From NCBI RefSeq assembly GCF_014898055.3, contig NW_023601322.1, positions 5,723,312 through 5,787,311 on the forward strand: a stretch of 64,000 nucleotides of DNA. The letters run 5' to 3'. This document shows positions 1 through 11,839 of the stretch, piece by piece (position 1 is the first letter of the stretch; each line of letters starts with the position of its first letter). The notes under the pieces are model-generated. The model did not search any database. It saw only the letters and a program-made list of their open reading frames with translations, and had not been told where the DNA came from. The translations under genes and the position numbers were made by a program. This DNA is from Talpa occidentalis. Lineage: Eukaryota; Chordata; Mammalia; Eulipotyphla; Talpidae.

Positions 1-1640
1 TTGGCCATTTGTGTCTTCTGCCAGTTTGTCTCTATCAGCCCACTTAGCGTGTTATCATAAAGCATGTAATTTTTGTTGTGATTGTATCAACATAAAACTG
101 AGAGTTGAATAAAAATAAAATACTTCTAAAAGTATAGAAAACTCCTTCCTGGCACCACAGGTTGCTCACATATTTGAAGAAAGACAAAAGAATTTAACCC
201 TTCCACAGGGTTTCACAAAAGTGATCCAAGCTCAGACCTTTTCCCTGCTGTGACAGCCAGACTCTCCTGTGCTTTTTTCCAGGAAGAGTCAGTTGCCTTT
301 GCTGATTTTCTGTATAACAGAGCATCCCTTTCTGCTGAGAACAAAGATTAGGACAAAGTTTCAAGATGATTTGTCAAACCTGAAACACAACTGCCTCAAT
401 TTGTGGAATTAAATCTGCTAGCAGAGAACCATAGAGGGAGTCAAGCAGGCCAGATTTAAGGAGTTGATGGAATTGCGGCATAGAGATTTACTCATTTCTG
501 AATGTCACAAGGCACTTTAATACTTTGTGTTTCAGAAGGGAAACAGGATTAAGCAGTAGTTGTCCTGAAGGCTTCTGATCTGTTCCTCATAAGCTGTGGC
601 CCTTGAGCTACTTTAATCAAACTCTGGAGAAGTATGAGATCAGGTTCAATGCCCCAAACCCTCAGAAGCCATTGGAAACTCAACTTCTGCGGTTTGGGAA
701 GTGCCACACGCTCAATTAATTAAATTTTATTCTGAACTATATTTGCCAACAGTGACATGAGCTTCTCCCCTCCCCCCACCCCCGTTAGCTTCCATTTTTT
801 AACTCTAATTCCTTTCTACTTAAAAAAAATAAATAAATTAATTAATAGAACTATAGAAACTTAGAGAATTGAACATCAGTTTGAAAAATAACTGTTAAAC
901 TTTGTGATTTTTAGTTCATTGTCAAAAGTATATTTTCCAAACCTTATTCAGTATTAAAATACCATCAACATCAGCATCACCATTGTCACTCCATATCAAC
1001 AGTTGGGAGAATTTAAATAAATCAAGTATAATTAGTTTGGCACCAGGGTAGCTTTTAATTTTTAGCTTGTGTTCCGTCATCTGAGAAATGTTCTTGCTGC
1101 CTCATCTTCACTTTTCCCCCATTCTAAAAATTCCTGGCATTTTACAAAGCTCAGTCTAGCTGTTTTGCTAAATGTCTTTTGAAAAGGTGTTTTCACAGAG
1201 GAAAGAGAGCTTTAAAGTGCAGTGTAGACACACGGAAATAAGCTTGAATATTAAAAAATTCAGAAGATTAAAGGTGACCTTCATTCCTTGATGCACCAGT
1301 CACATTTCTTTCCAAGAATAATGGCTGCGTTGACACTGTTGCTTTCATTCATTTGTATACTTCATGCTCTCTCAGCCATCAACATATATGGAGAGCTAGA
1401 ATGTTCCATGAGAGGGAGTTAGTGAGGGAGAGAAAGTGGAAAGAACATATTTTGCTTGGGCTATTACTTTTGGGGTGTTTTTTTACATTCATGTCGACCT
1501 TTATTCCAAGCAAAGAGACAAATGTTAGTACATGTTTATATAATTGCTTGTTGTCCATTTAATGACTCGAACAAAGGCTACAGGTCTACAATGCCACTTA
1601 AGTAGAAAGAGACTGATTATTAAAATAATTCTGCACATGG
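1..1640. other. unique AT-rich DNA, no gene seen
   Basis: No recognisable repeat, RNA gene or extended coding frame is visible. There is a C-rich run near 768-783 and an A/T-rich run near 822-846. The only frames are short and look like chance. Confidence 0.6.
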
Positions 1641-1892
1641 GGGCCTCCCTGGTGGAGTAAGGGGTTAAGAGGCAACCTATGAAGCTGTCCTCAGCCACTG
1701 CAGCACAAGTTCGATGCCTGGCCAGGGAGCAACCCACATGGCACAGCAGACCTCTCCTGTCTCGTCCGCTGCTCCCCTCGGCAGTGTATTTCAGTCAGTC
1801 TGCCTGTTCTGCTCCCCACTCTGTCTCTGGTGAATCCTCTCACCTGTACCCCACCTCTTGTATGCATACATAAAAATAAGTCTTAAAAAAAA
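1641..1892 (+). mobile_element. tRNA-derived SINE, subtype A
   Basis: The copy starts at the family head gggcctccctggtgg, has a diverged Pol III B-box region (gttcgatgcctgg), and continues through the ctcctgtctcg and tgcctgttctgctcc body to a taaaaataagtctt plus A tail. Near-perfect target-site duplications flank it: aaaataattctgcac at 1622-1636 and the same with one mismatch at 1889-1903. Subtype A has 'aaggggttaag' after the head. Confidence 0.9.
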
Positions 1893-2180
1893 TAATTCGG
1901 CACCTACCTACCAAATACTTTTCTCCCCCCTGAGAAATTTGCCAGTGCCTTCTGCTAGGGCATCTTCAATTCACATAGATGGTCACCCGCAAAATATTTT
2001 GTGTCTACTCCCTAAACCTTTGTCACTTCCTCTCACCACTTCCCTTTGTAAAATCTACCCTTTCCATATCAGTTTTATTTTTATTTATTCTGACGGAATT
2101 CTCATATAACTAGAATACTGGTTTTTTAAAATTATGTTTTGTGAAGTAGTCGGTATTTCTCAATCAAATATTTATTTTGG

Positions 2181-2255
2181 TAAGGATTTAATGAGTTTAT
2201 ACACATGAAATATTTAGAATAATGCTCAGCACATAATACTCATTTAGTCAGTCAG
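2181..2255 (+). mobile_element. MIR/L2-like remnant
   Basis: The stretch aaggatttaatgagttta followed by tagaataatgctcagcaca resembles the 3' part of MIR/L2 (consensus 'gaggattaaatgag...agaacagtgcctggcaca'). It is short and diverged, so the call is tentative. Confidence 0.35.
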
Positions 2256-2457
2256 ATTTGTTCCAAATGCAATTAACTGTTTTTTTTTTTTCTACCTGCT
2301 CTAAAATCTCTTCATGTACAGTCTTCTGTCATTTCAGCTAAGTTCTGTGATTTCCACTTGGAAAATGGAAAACTCAACCAAGGCAAAGACCGGTTAGTGC
2401 CTTGTTCTCACCTGCTAAGGCACAGGACAGCATAGACAGAAGAGAAGCTGAGCAGCT

Positions 2458-2487
2458 CCCCCCCAACCCCCACTCCCCCCACCCCCC
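2458..2487 (-). other. G-quadruplex-prone C/G-rich tract
   Basis: The plus strand has four C runs of five or more separated by one or two bases. The minus strand therefore has four G runs of five or more with very short loops, a strong G-quadruplex pattern. The flanks are unique DNA. Confidence 0.6.
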
Positions 2488-2929
2488 ATATAGTTGTTCT
2501 GTGGTTATCACATGATGAGAATTCTTTCTTTCACCTGAGAATTCCAGTAAGATAGATAACATTTTTGGAAATAGACATATAAAGTGTCAGGCAGTTTAGG
2601 ACAATTCTGAGCTCTGCCTCATAAAAAGAGGTCTCTCTTCCCACTCACTGGAATTGTAGATTTTACAAGACCCGGTAAAGTGAGGTTGAATTCACGAGAG
2701 CAAGAGCAAGAAAAGGGTGTTTGCATCCATTTTGTATCGTCATTTAGGAACGTGACGTGAAAGGTATCTGAATTAGTGATGTCTTCAAGCATGTGGAGGT
2801 GTGGACAATCTCTACGGTAAGCTTTGAGAATCGGTTATTAGATGGGATGATGTGTGCTTTTACATAGAGAATTTGAAATATGTATAAATACCAAGTAAAT
2901 AACGAAAACCAGATGTTGTTCTTGATTTT

Positions 2930-3192
2930 TTTAAAGATTTATTTATTCATTTATTTATTTAATTTATTTATACAAGCACTGGGTAGAGTAAGTGCGCGGG
3001 AGGATGAGAGAACTCACTAGAGCCAGAGTGGGGAGCAGAGCAGGCAGAAGGACCGGGGAGCAGCGGGCGGCAGGAGAGGTCTGCGCGCCATGTGGGACCC
3101 TCACCCGAGGGCCGGGGATCGAACTGGTGCTGCAGAGGCTGCGGGCAGCTTCGCAACCCAGCGCTCAACCGCTGCGCCACTAGGGGAGGCCC
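2930..3192 (-). mobile_element. tRNA-derived SINE, subtype B
   Basis: Reverse-oriented SINE. In its sense direction it reads gggcctcccctagtggcgca, then gcggttgagcgctgggttg and a 'tgcgaagctgcccgcagcc' block, and ends cagtgcttgtataaataa. That block defines subtype B, distinct from the 'ggggttaag' type. Perfect 16-bp target-site duplications (tgttgttcttgatttt) lie at 2914-2929 and 3193-3208, so the insertion is fairly young. Confidence 0.93.
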
Positions 3193-3208
3193 TGTTGTTC
3201 TTGATTTT

Positions 3209-3609
3209 GGGAAGATGGGGACGAACACAATGAAGAAGTTCCATTAGTCAAAGGTTAAAATGAGCAGATAAATGCTTAAACAAATCAGGCAATTTCGTAT
3301 ACAAAGGTGAACCATGAATAAAAGAGGGTAAATGAGAGTTCATTGAGAAGAAATTATAATCCACTTGAAAATCTTGGGAAACATATGACAGGCAGAGAAA
3401 AGAGAAAAGGCAATGGTTGTTAAGAGGAAAATACAATAATAATAATAATGATGATGATAATAATAATACAGAGGGAATTAGTAAACCAAGAGGGAGAAGT
3501 ACAAAATAAATCATCAGCAGTACAGTAACATGAAGTTGGGATTTCAGATACGAATCAACTCACTCGTGGTCTAATCAGTCAAATTAGGGTGCCATCATTT
3601 AACCCCCCA
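3209..3609. other. unique DNA with a short microsatellite
   Basis: AT-rich DNA without recognised features, apart from the (AAT)n/(ATG)n tract at 3434-3468. Confidence 0.5.
3434..3468. repeat. (AAT)n/(ATG)n trinucleotide microsatellite
   Basis: Runs of aat with a central atg-atg-atg interruption. Confidence 0.9.
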
Positions 3610-3745
3610 AAAATCCCTAACTCTATAAATACTGAGTGCAAGCCAAGTGCCTGGTACTTTGTGAACTTCTGGGGAGATATCAATGGACATATGCATTTGG
3701 CCCTTGTATTCCTGGAAGTTATCCTCCTGCATGGTCTCTGCACAG
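3610..3745 (-). mobile_element. possible L2 remnant
   Basis: The order ataaatactgagtgcaagcc, then aagtgcctggtactttgtg and cccttgtattcctggaagtt parallels antisense L2 ('tattgagcacctactatgtgccaggcactg...ccctgccctcaaggagct'). It is highly diverged. Confidence 0.3.
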
Positions 3746-4058
3746 AATGGAAAAGTATTTGAAAAAGTTATAAAAAACAATGTTTAAAAACTATATAATC
3801 AGTAAGGAAGCAGATAATATAAGGTAGTTATTTTTATTTTCATGCATTCTTCTGTCAAACCAACAATTACTAAGCGATATTACGTCCAATATGTATGGGA
3901 TTAAGTAATTTATAAAACTATGTGGATAAACTCATATAAAATCAATTATGAGTAATTTTAACAAAGAGTTCAATAATGTGGAAATTAAGAAAAATGACTC
4001 TCTGTATTAGAATTACTTAGAACCTAAACTAAGTTACAATAACAGGTCATCTTGCTAT

Positions 4059-4119
4059 ACACACACACACACATATATACATGTACACACATATATATAC
4101 ATATATACACATATATATG
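4059..4119. repeat. (CA)n/(TA)n compound microsatellite
   Basis: Alternating ac and at dinucleotides in one purine-pyrimidine tract of about 60 bp. Confidence 0.95.
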
Positions 4120-4995
4120 TTAAGGGAGAAAAGAGAACATTGAAATAATGTGTATAAAATATTATTATATTTTATTGCATGCCAAAAATAGAAAATGAAA
4201 TTTACTGCAGTATAAATGACCCATAAATGTTCATGTCTGCATTTAGAAAATCCAGGTTATTTCAAAGTTTAAAATCCCTGTCAGCCAATTTAAACTGAAT
4301 TGACTTGAGTTATTGCTACTAAGAGCACCTGGGGACATAAGGTCATAAAAAAAGAGATTACTCCTTCTTAAATTACAGAGCAATGTATGGTGCATCAAAC
4401 CAAAACTTTTAAAGTTAATTTTTGCTTTATTTATATACTTATTTATATTTAGAATTTAGGAAAAATGGATCAGGCTAGTCTTTTTTTATTCATGAGGAAT
4501 GCAGCCTATTATCTTTTCTTTTCTGTTTAAACAGCAGATTTATTGAACATAAAACTTATATGATGGCCTGGCGGAATTAAGTATTATATGAGGATTGTTC
4601 TGACATGCACATTAACTTGACTGAGTACACCCATCACATACACACACAAATCTCACAGCCATCACTGCCAATTCAACCGGGGGCTCTGAAACCCATCTGT
4701 GCTCTTTGAGATCTGTAATAAATATTCTGATCAATTAATTATAGGGGAAGTCCAGACTTATTTCAATGAGCTGTTTTAGTTGTACAAGCATGGATGAAAG
4801 AGGAAGTCTATGGTTTAGTAAAATACATAGGAGGATTCCACCCAGATTAATTGGCATTCATTAATTAATTTAAATCTAGTTATATGACGATGGAACCCTG
4901 TCAGACATACCTCATTTTGATGGATTCACAAATGTCATAAATCACATTATACTCTCTGAAACATAACCATACATGTTTTTAAAAATGATTATGAT
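4120..4995. other. unique AT-rich DNA, nothing recognised
   Basis: No repeat family, RNA gene or coding frame stands out. Confidence 0.5.
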
Positions 4996-5040
4996 TGACC
5001 CCAGTTCTTGTATGCATAAATAAATAAATTTTTTAAATAA
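4996..5040 (+). mobile_element. SINE 3' tail fragment
   Basis: Only the last ~40 bp of the local SINE family are present: ccccagttcttgtatgcat followed by aaataaataaatttttt. Either a strongly 5'-truncated insertion or a deletion remnant. Confidence 0.75.
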
Positions 5041-6100
5041 ATAACTGAGTAAAAAAACATGATTAAATTGGTTGCTTGGTTTTGGATGCAACCTGATATA
5101 ATCGGTGCTATGAAATCAGAAGAAAGTCTGTGAAAATGGAGCCAAGAGTTACAAGTGTCTGAAAATCTAAATTCTCAGCAATCAGCTTAACTTACAATTA
5201 GGGCTTTGACATGTACACCACACCGAATGAGAGTTCAAGCCAATGCACCTAAATTTCCAGCTATAATTTTACTGGCACTTGGGTTACATATATAAGGACT
5301 GCACACACATCCTCCTTCTTGAAATTCTGATTAAAATGAAAATTCCTCTGCCTTGTTTTCTTTTGTCCCTGGATGCAATATCTTCCTTCCCACATCTCTT
5401 CTGTACAGCACTGTATATTACTGCTATAGTAACGCTATGTATTATACCACCTCATAATCATGAACGCATATTCTCCTGTCTGTCTTCTGAACTCTGAAAA
5501 ACCTATCTAAACAAACATGCACACATTCTCCCCCCGGATATGGACTGAATATATTCACATCTCTATTCCCAGATGCCGATAGGACATAAAGTATGATACA
5601 GTGCATTATGCTAGATCGTATTGTACCAATGATATCTATCTGCTAAGCCACCGGTAATCAGTAAATGGTGAATTGAATGGCTAAAAGGATGAATGAGTGG
5701 ACATTGAATTTTAACTATTGCAACTTCAATGAGTAAATTCTTATCATTTGAAGTGCAATGCTCACGTTTGCTGAAAATATGGAGAGTATCTTAAAAGCTA
5801 GAACATAAATATGCACAAATATAACAGTAAAACATCATTGCACATGTATGTCTTATTGCTTTGGCACAAAGACTTTTGCAAAAAACACCATGAAAAATCA
5901 GATATGACTTAATTTCCAAAGGTAAAATGAATTTCTGCTCCTAACTTCTATAGTTCTTCTGTGGTGAATTAAAAAGAACTATTATCTGAGTCATGTGAGA
6001 ACATTTGGTCAACTCTTACATTAAACAACATTGACATTTTGGGGAATGCAACTGAAAAAAATGGTAAATTTTAAATGAAATTTGGGTATATAGGTTACCA
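5041..6100. other. unique AT-rich DNA, nothing recognised
   Basis: No repeat, RNA gene or exon-like frame was recognised. Confidence 0.5.
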
Positions 6101-6410
6101 TTGTCTAATCTATGTGAAAAATATGTTATGTTTCTTTTTTCCCCACTATCAGCCCTAGTACCTCCTTGATCCTCCCTCACTCCCGCCCTTAACTTCAGAA
6201 ATCTCACTTCAATCATTCGTGTCCAGTAGTTTTTGTAAGAATATGTTTTTTTGAATCACCCACTATGTAAATGTTCAGTATTTGTCATTGTCATTCTGGA
6301 TTTTTTTTTCCACACACAATTCCCTGGAACTCCCTCCATTTTGCTGTACAAGGCAACATTTCATGTTTCCTTATGGTTGAATAATGTCCCATTGCATCAA
6401 TATTGACTTT
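6101..6410 (-). mobile_element. old L1 3' end fragment
   Basis: Antisense match to the last part of ORF2 and the 3' region of ancient L1. The string ctccctccattttgctgta and then ttccttatggttgaataatg correspond to 'ctccatccatgttgctgca' and 'tttatggctgagtaatattcc' of L1. No target-site duplication is visible. Confidence 0.6.
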
Positions 6411-6517
6411 TAAATATCTACCGTGAAATGAAAATGATACAATTTGCATATATGTCAAAGTCTACCATAAGTAACTTGCATTTTTGGACTTTGATATTGA
6501 GGAAATAATTGCACTAA

Positions 6518-6660
6518 CATTAGCATTTAATTATTGAGCGCCTACTATACTTGCACTGTCCCAGATGTTTTAAATATTTCATTTAAGTAAATATCGATTC
6601 TATGTGCTAAGTAGTGCTATTCACGCCAGAGTTAAATATTTTCAGGAAAAGTAATTCAGT
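6518..6660 (-). mobile_element. L2/MIR remnant
   Basis: aattattgagcgcctactat and the following cactgtcccagatgtttta match antisense L2/MIR ('tattgagcgcctactatgtgccaggcactg'). The later ctatgtgctaagtagtgctat also fits. Confidence 0.6.
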
Positions 6661-7253
6661 CTTTCAAGGCCTCTAAGCTGGAAAGCTACACAGGGAACAT
6701 CTGGTAACAGGTTTGTTGTCCACTCATCCAGGAAGCAGTTAAATTCACCTGCTCCTAGCAGCAAAACTCAGTGAGGCAAAGGCCAGAGCTTGTTTGTTCA
6801 AATTTGTTGGATTAAATAAAATGAAATCATCTGTTTCAGTCATTTCATTGGAGATGCTCTTGAAATTTATTGCCAATAAAATCTATCTCATACATCATTA
6901 GGAGAGGTGAATACATTATAATAAAAACATTATTCTTGTTAAACTAAGGTAGTACTGGCGGCACTACCTGGAATGCTGAGCGTGTCCAGAAGATACCTGG
7001 CAGCTCACCAACTCCACAGGGATCTCTCTGGAGCTATGTTTGAAAGCCCAGAGATAGGTATTAATTTTTGGAGGACTTGTGGTTAATTAATCATTGCTAG
7101 AAATGCGGGTTTATTTTGTGTGACAGAGGTAATGCTGATTTCTGCTTGGTAGCCAATATGATTGTAAACAGTTTGGTATATATTTATAATCATATTTATT
7201 TCAGGATTCTTGGTTGTCTATATCTGTGTGTTCTTTTGATTTGTTTTCTTTTT
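6661..7253. other. unique DNA, nothing recognised
   Basis: No recognised repeat or gene. Confidence 0.5.
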
Positions 7254-7507
7254 TAAATTTTTTTTTAGGATTTATTTTATGTAGAAGAACTGGGGTGCAG
7301 GCAAGAAGTGCAGGGGGGTGAGAGGATTCAACAGAGAACTAATGGGGAACAGAACAGGAGGATCTACTGAAATACACTGCTAAGGGGAGCAGCGGGGAAA
7401 CAACAAAGTTCTGCTGTGCCATGTGGGTAGCTCTCTGGCTGGGGATTGAACCCATGCCCTTGCTGTGAGAGGGCTGAGACTTAACCCCTAGGCCACCAGG
7501 AAGGCCC
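7254..7507 (-). mobile_element. tRNA-derived SINE, subtype A
   Basis: Reverse orientation. It begins with a T-rich tail and tttattttatgtagaagaac, contains the antisense body (tgagaggattcaacagagaa) and a diverged B box (ggggattgaaccc), and ends with the head complement ccaccaggaaggccc. No clear target-site duplication; the copy looks older. Confidence 0.88.
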
Positions 7508-8905
7508 TAGATTCTTCTTAAAACCCTGCTTAATTAATGAATTAGATAAAAACTCTGATGTGATATGTTCTCATTTTAATTTGTTTTAAAGTCATGACTC
7601 TCCTCAAATTCAACTGGTGGCATCTTCAACATTTCTCCTTCACTATCTAGAAAGTGTGAGGAAGGTAGTCTCTTCTCCGGACACACGGTCCACACCCTTC
7701 TCCCATCCCTGCGTGACCAGACCAGCAGATAGTCCTTGCAGAAAATACTCCATAGTTCTCTCTCACCTCATGTTTGCTAATCTATTCTCACAGAGATCAA
7801 TTTGTTATATTTTTCCAGTAGATTGTGGGTTTACAGAGATAATGCATCATTATCATCTATTATTTAGTGTCTATTCTGGCATCCATCATGCGATTATTAA
7901 ATGACTGCTAAACAGAAAAGGAAGGATAACTGGTTTTTATATACATTCAAATGGGAATCAACTGCTGATATTCATAAATGGAAGAGTTGAGGTAGTCTCA
8001 ATTATTATAAAGCCAACCCTTAACATTTTGTAGCAGAAATGTAGCAATGTAATTTGATTATCCATAGGGGATATTTTATTAAATAAATCTTGACCTAGGT
8101 AACCATATAGATTTAACCTAAGAAGTCAAAAATGTGTCTTTACTAAAATACCTTAAAGGTCCCATACATGTGGTTTTTGGACTTGTAGTGTGACTGCCAC
8201 CTCTCCCAACACAGCTGATATGTTGAAAAGTAGTGACACTTTAATTTGGAGGCAAGTATCACACAGAAGTTTTTACCATATGATTCTATCCTGTAAAATA
8301 TTATATTCCTGCATGTATAAATGCATTGTCTATCTATATGGCTTTGTGCAAAATTTTTGAATATGCAAGATATAGTGACTTTTTTGAAATATATTTGAAG
8401 ATTAAATCAGTTAAACTAAAAGTAATTGGAATGTGATCGAAATCTGGTAGAACTTCAATTATGGTTATATATTGTGATTGCTATTTGTATAAAGGAAATC
8501 TATATTGGAGACTATCAAAGAAAACGTAGTCATCAAACTATGTTGCAATATAAAAAATTGTGGAAGTGGAATGCCTAACTTTTAATTGCAGAGTTTACTT
8601 AAAAAATACAAAAAATACAAAATACAAAAAATACTTAAAAAATACAAAACTATTGTGTGGTTGATCAGCTCATGGTTTGAAGTTAGTTAAGTAATAATAA
8701 GTATCGAAAGCTGTAATATAACGGTTCCCTAAGGCTGATTTCTCAGGTTCTGTTTGGCATGTTTTGAATACTAACTTAATATATTAAAAATAAATATAAA
8801 TTTACAACTCCGGTTTAAGAATCCCTTAGGAGTACTTTAATTTATTTATTTTACTTATCTGATTAAATAACTTAAAAATAATACCTAGTGTTAGATTTCT
8901 GTGTA
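7508..8905. other. unique AT-rich DNA with low-complexity tract
   Basis: Nothing gene-like was recognised. An A-rich short tandem tract based on aaaaaatac occupies about 8600-8648. Confidence 0.55.
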
Positions 8906-9187
8906 TTTTTTTTTTTTTATTGTTATATTCCCCATACAATTGCAGCCCCCCATTCTGACCCCAATCCCTCCCCTCCCACCCCGCCCCCCTAAAAGTGTCT
9001 CTGGTTCGTAATTTTGATTTTCACTTTCTTATAGTTATTCATTTTCCTGGTCCCTTATTTAAGTTTTCTAGATTCCTGCTATGAGTGAGACCATCCGGTA
9101 GCTTATTTCGCTGAGCATGATCCCTTCCAGCGCCATCCATGTTGCTGCAAATTGCATGTGTTTATCTTTTTTGAATGCTGAGTAATA
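8906..9187 (-). mobile_element. 5'-truncated L1 3' end
   Basis: Antisense L1. A poly(T) at 8906-8918 precedes the 3'UTR end (attgttatattccccataca), the C-rich complement of the 3'UTR G-tract (about 8963-8988), and the C-terminal codons of ORF2, truncated just after gaatgctgagtaata. It closely matches the full-length L1 at 28.8-35.2 kb. No obvious target-site duplication. Confidence 0.9.
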
Positions 9188-10548
9188 AGGAATCCAAATT
9201 TTTGTGTTGATGTTAAGGCATCCATTTGTGTAAATTCCAAATCTGAGAACTTTTGCCAACGGCCATGGACTTATTTTCAGTTTCTTAGTAAAACAAATTA
9301 ACTCAGATCTGAAAGATAAATGTTAAATGGAGAATCAAGGAGTCTCTACTTTTTAACAAACCCAGTGACACTTTCAAGCATTGAATCTTTCTATGTGTCA
9401 TTTCCACCCAAAGAATAATATATTCCTGGAATTCCTATAACTTACCACTCCAAGAATATGGCAATAAAAAAATCTGTTCCTATTTTTTATTCACAGATGA
9501 CTGCTGGTGTAATACGTCTGTTTGAAATGTTGTTGAAGTAATGAAGGAATGGACTAAAGCACATTTTAAACGGTGCTCTTAAATGCTAACTTTGGAAAGG
9601 ATTGCTCGTCCATGAGTGATTTATTCTATTAAAGTGGTTTACTCAAGATAAGATAGCAGTTATTAAAAAGTGTTAGACTAACTGAGGACACTTTCCTCAC
9701 AGCCCCTACTTTCTCTTCTCAGATAATTAAACACTATCTTGCAAGCACTGCATTCTCCTTCGCCTTTAAGCATGTATGAGTAAATTGCATTTTCAAGAAA
9801 TTCTTGCTCCATTCATCTTCTTTTCAAAGTGCGGTTTTGTCACTCTGATCTCTGTCATATTGAAAGTCTAGAAATACATCATTTTCTCAAATGAAATCAC
9901 TTGTGTGTTTTTCTATACCTGTGCAATACCTGTTAACCAAAAACAAATAATGCTCCTGAGGGTTGAAATGCAGCGCCCTTATTTTTCTTGGTCATCTATT
10001 CACATGATTTCAAATACCAGTGGTACCAAGATGACTTTGATTTATATTTCTTGCCCTGACCCCTTGCTCTCTCTATTCCCGTAGGTTATACAGCTCACTG
10101 GATGGTTCTGGATCATAAACAGGAACACATTTTTGCGTTTTTTTCCCCATATTTCCCTTCTTCTCAACATTTTATAAAAGAACTCAGATAACCCCAAATC
10201 TCTATGGCTATGAAGCATATTTTATTCTTTTCAGTCCTATGTTCACTGTATGAAACCCTGTCTTGCCTCAGTACCCACCTTTTCTTCTTTCAATTTACCA
10301 TCCAACTATTCACGTAGATGCAGAGGATTTCAAGTAAACTGAATTAAAATGCAGCAATGATGTTTTTGCCTTAAAATAATACTGCTGATAAGATATTAGT
10401 ATCTAATTCAGGCCATATATCTCCTTTCCTCAAATTATTCACTACCTTAACTTAGCCTGCTTAAACAGTACTCAGAAGTTTTAAAGGCATCTGGGCAAAA
10501 AGCTTAGTAACTGTGGAGTCCTTTCATGCTATTCATATTTGAAAACCT
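9188..10548. other. unique AT-rich DNA, nothing recognised
   Basis: No repeat family or coding exon was recognised. Confidence 0.5.
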
Positions 10549-10822
10549 GGGCCTCCCTGGTGGCACAAGGGGTTAAGCACTGCACTATGAAGCAATCCAC
10601 TGCCTCTGCAGCATGAGTTCGATCCCTGGCCGGCCAGGGAGAAACTCACATGGCGAGGCAGACTTCTCCTGTCTCGCCCACTGCTCCCCTCAGCAGTGTA
10701 TTTCAGACACTCTGCCTGTCCTGTTCCCCACTGTCTCTGGTGAATACTCTGACTGCCCCCACATCTCTGGCCTGTACCCCAGTTCTTGTATACATAAATA
10801 AATAAATCTTTAAAAAAAAAAG
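10549..10822 (+). mobile_element. tRNA-derived SINE, subtype A
   Basis: Starts gggcctccctggtggcacaa, has ggggttaagcactgcac, a good Pol III B box (gagttcgatccctgg) and the body ctcagcagtgtatttcaga. It ends ttgtatacataaataaataa, atcttt and an A tail. Only a weak target-site duplication is visible (gaaaacct versus gaaagcct). Confidence 0.92.
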
Positions 10823-10867
10823 AAAGCCTTTTACATTTTCTTCTTTCATAGATTTCTGTTTCACTGT

Positions 10868-11060
10868 TGATGAGTTATTCATTCACCTGTATTTTTAGGG
10901 TCTCTTGCATTCCAGGTAATGATTTAAGCACTGGGAATTAGATAAACAAGCCATGGCTACTATTCTCTAGGAATTTTGTTTCCTTTTTTTTTTTTTTTTT
11001 TTTTGTGAGGGGTTAGAGATAAGTGAGCAATTAGGTTCTGTTCACTGTGATGAGGGCAGA
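10868..11060 (-). mobile_element. L2 remnant, interrupted by simple repeats
   Basis: gttattcattcacctgtatt, then ttccaggtaatgatttaagc, actgggaattagataaacaa and gccatggctactattctct follow the order of antisense L2 ('tattcattcaacaaatattt...ccaggcactg...ggatacagcagtgaacaa...catggtctctgcc'). A T run at about 10983-11004 sits inside it. Confidence 0.5.
10983..11004. repeat. poly(T) tract
   Basis: About 21 consecutive T after tttcc, with no SINE or L1 body attached. Confidence 0.9.
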
Positions 11061-11066
11061 AATAAA

Positions 11067-11088
11067 ATATATATATATATATATATAT
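11067..11088. repeat. (TA)n microsatellite
   Basis: Eleven consecutive at/ta dinucleotides. Confidence 0.95.
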
Positions 11089-11839
11089 CTACAAGGAGGT
11101 ACAACAAAGACATGAGTAGGTAGGTTGCAATGAAATAATTCAAATAAGAATTCACTAAAGCAAATGTAGGGGAAGGTTATCCAGGTAGGAGAAAACCAAT
11201 GCAAATGGAAAGGCAGAAAAGAGGAGAAGAAATTTTGAGAACAATGTTGATTTCAGTATACCAAAATCAAATGTCTAACAGGCAATTTCTATGAAATCAA
11301 TCTTTAGAACAATGTTTCAAATTTTTGTTGTGATGAATCCTAATGTAATGAAAACATACTAATGATAATATTCTCCACTAGGTAATATTCTTCAATATGT
11401 ATTTCATTGAGATTATTCAGTGCTGAGCAGACATTTACACAAGCCAGCGTTTACTTTTAGTATTGTTTTTCCTACATCCTTGCAATATTCAAGGGTCAGA
11501 TTTTGTATTTGGATTAGGTAAGTGTTTCCTTAGTCCCTAAATTGGTTGTTTGGATTCCTATAGGCTGGTCACAAAAGTGAGGTTATCCATGACTAAGTAA
11601 GTGAATGGCAAGGCTAATTTTGTGCTCAAGCAATTCCCCATATGTGGCATGAACTTCCATCATCCTTTCTGTCCACTGCATTAACTGTTCCTTCCCTTAG
11701 GTCTCAAGGTAACTGTTCTCCTTGTGAATGTTCTTATGAAGTCGTCTGCTGTGCTAAGTTTTCCTTCTCTGTGACCTTGTATGATCTGTCCATAAATGGA
11801 TCACAGTTGTCAGGGCACAGGAGAAAATTCCACCTCCCA
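11089..11839. other. unique DNA, nothing recognised
   Basis: No recognised repeat or gene; a diverged L2 extension in the first 150 bp is possible. Confidence 0.45.

Noticed and set aside
5530..5640. Possible start of an MLT1-like LTR (tatggactgaatat)
   Set aside because: Only the first ~14 bases resemble MLT1; the rest does not follow the family order.
8906..9187. Target-site duplication for the L1 at 8.9 kb
   Set aside because: No convincing matching flanks were found, although the L1 identity itself is clear.
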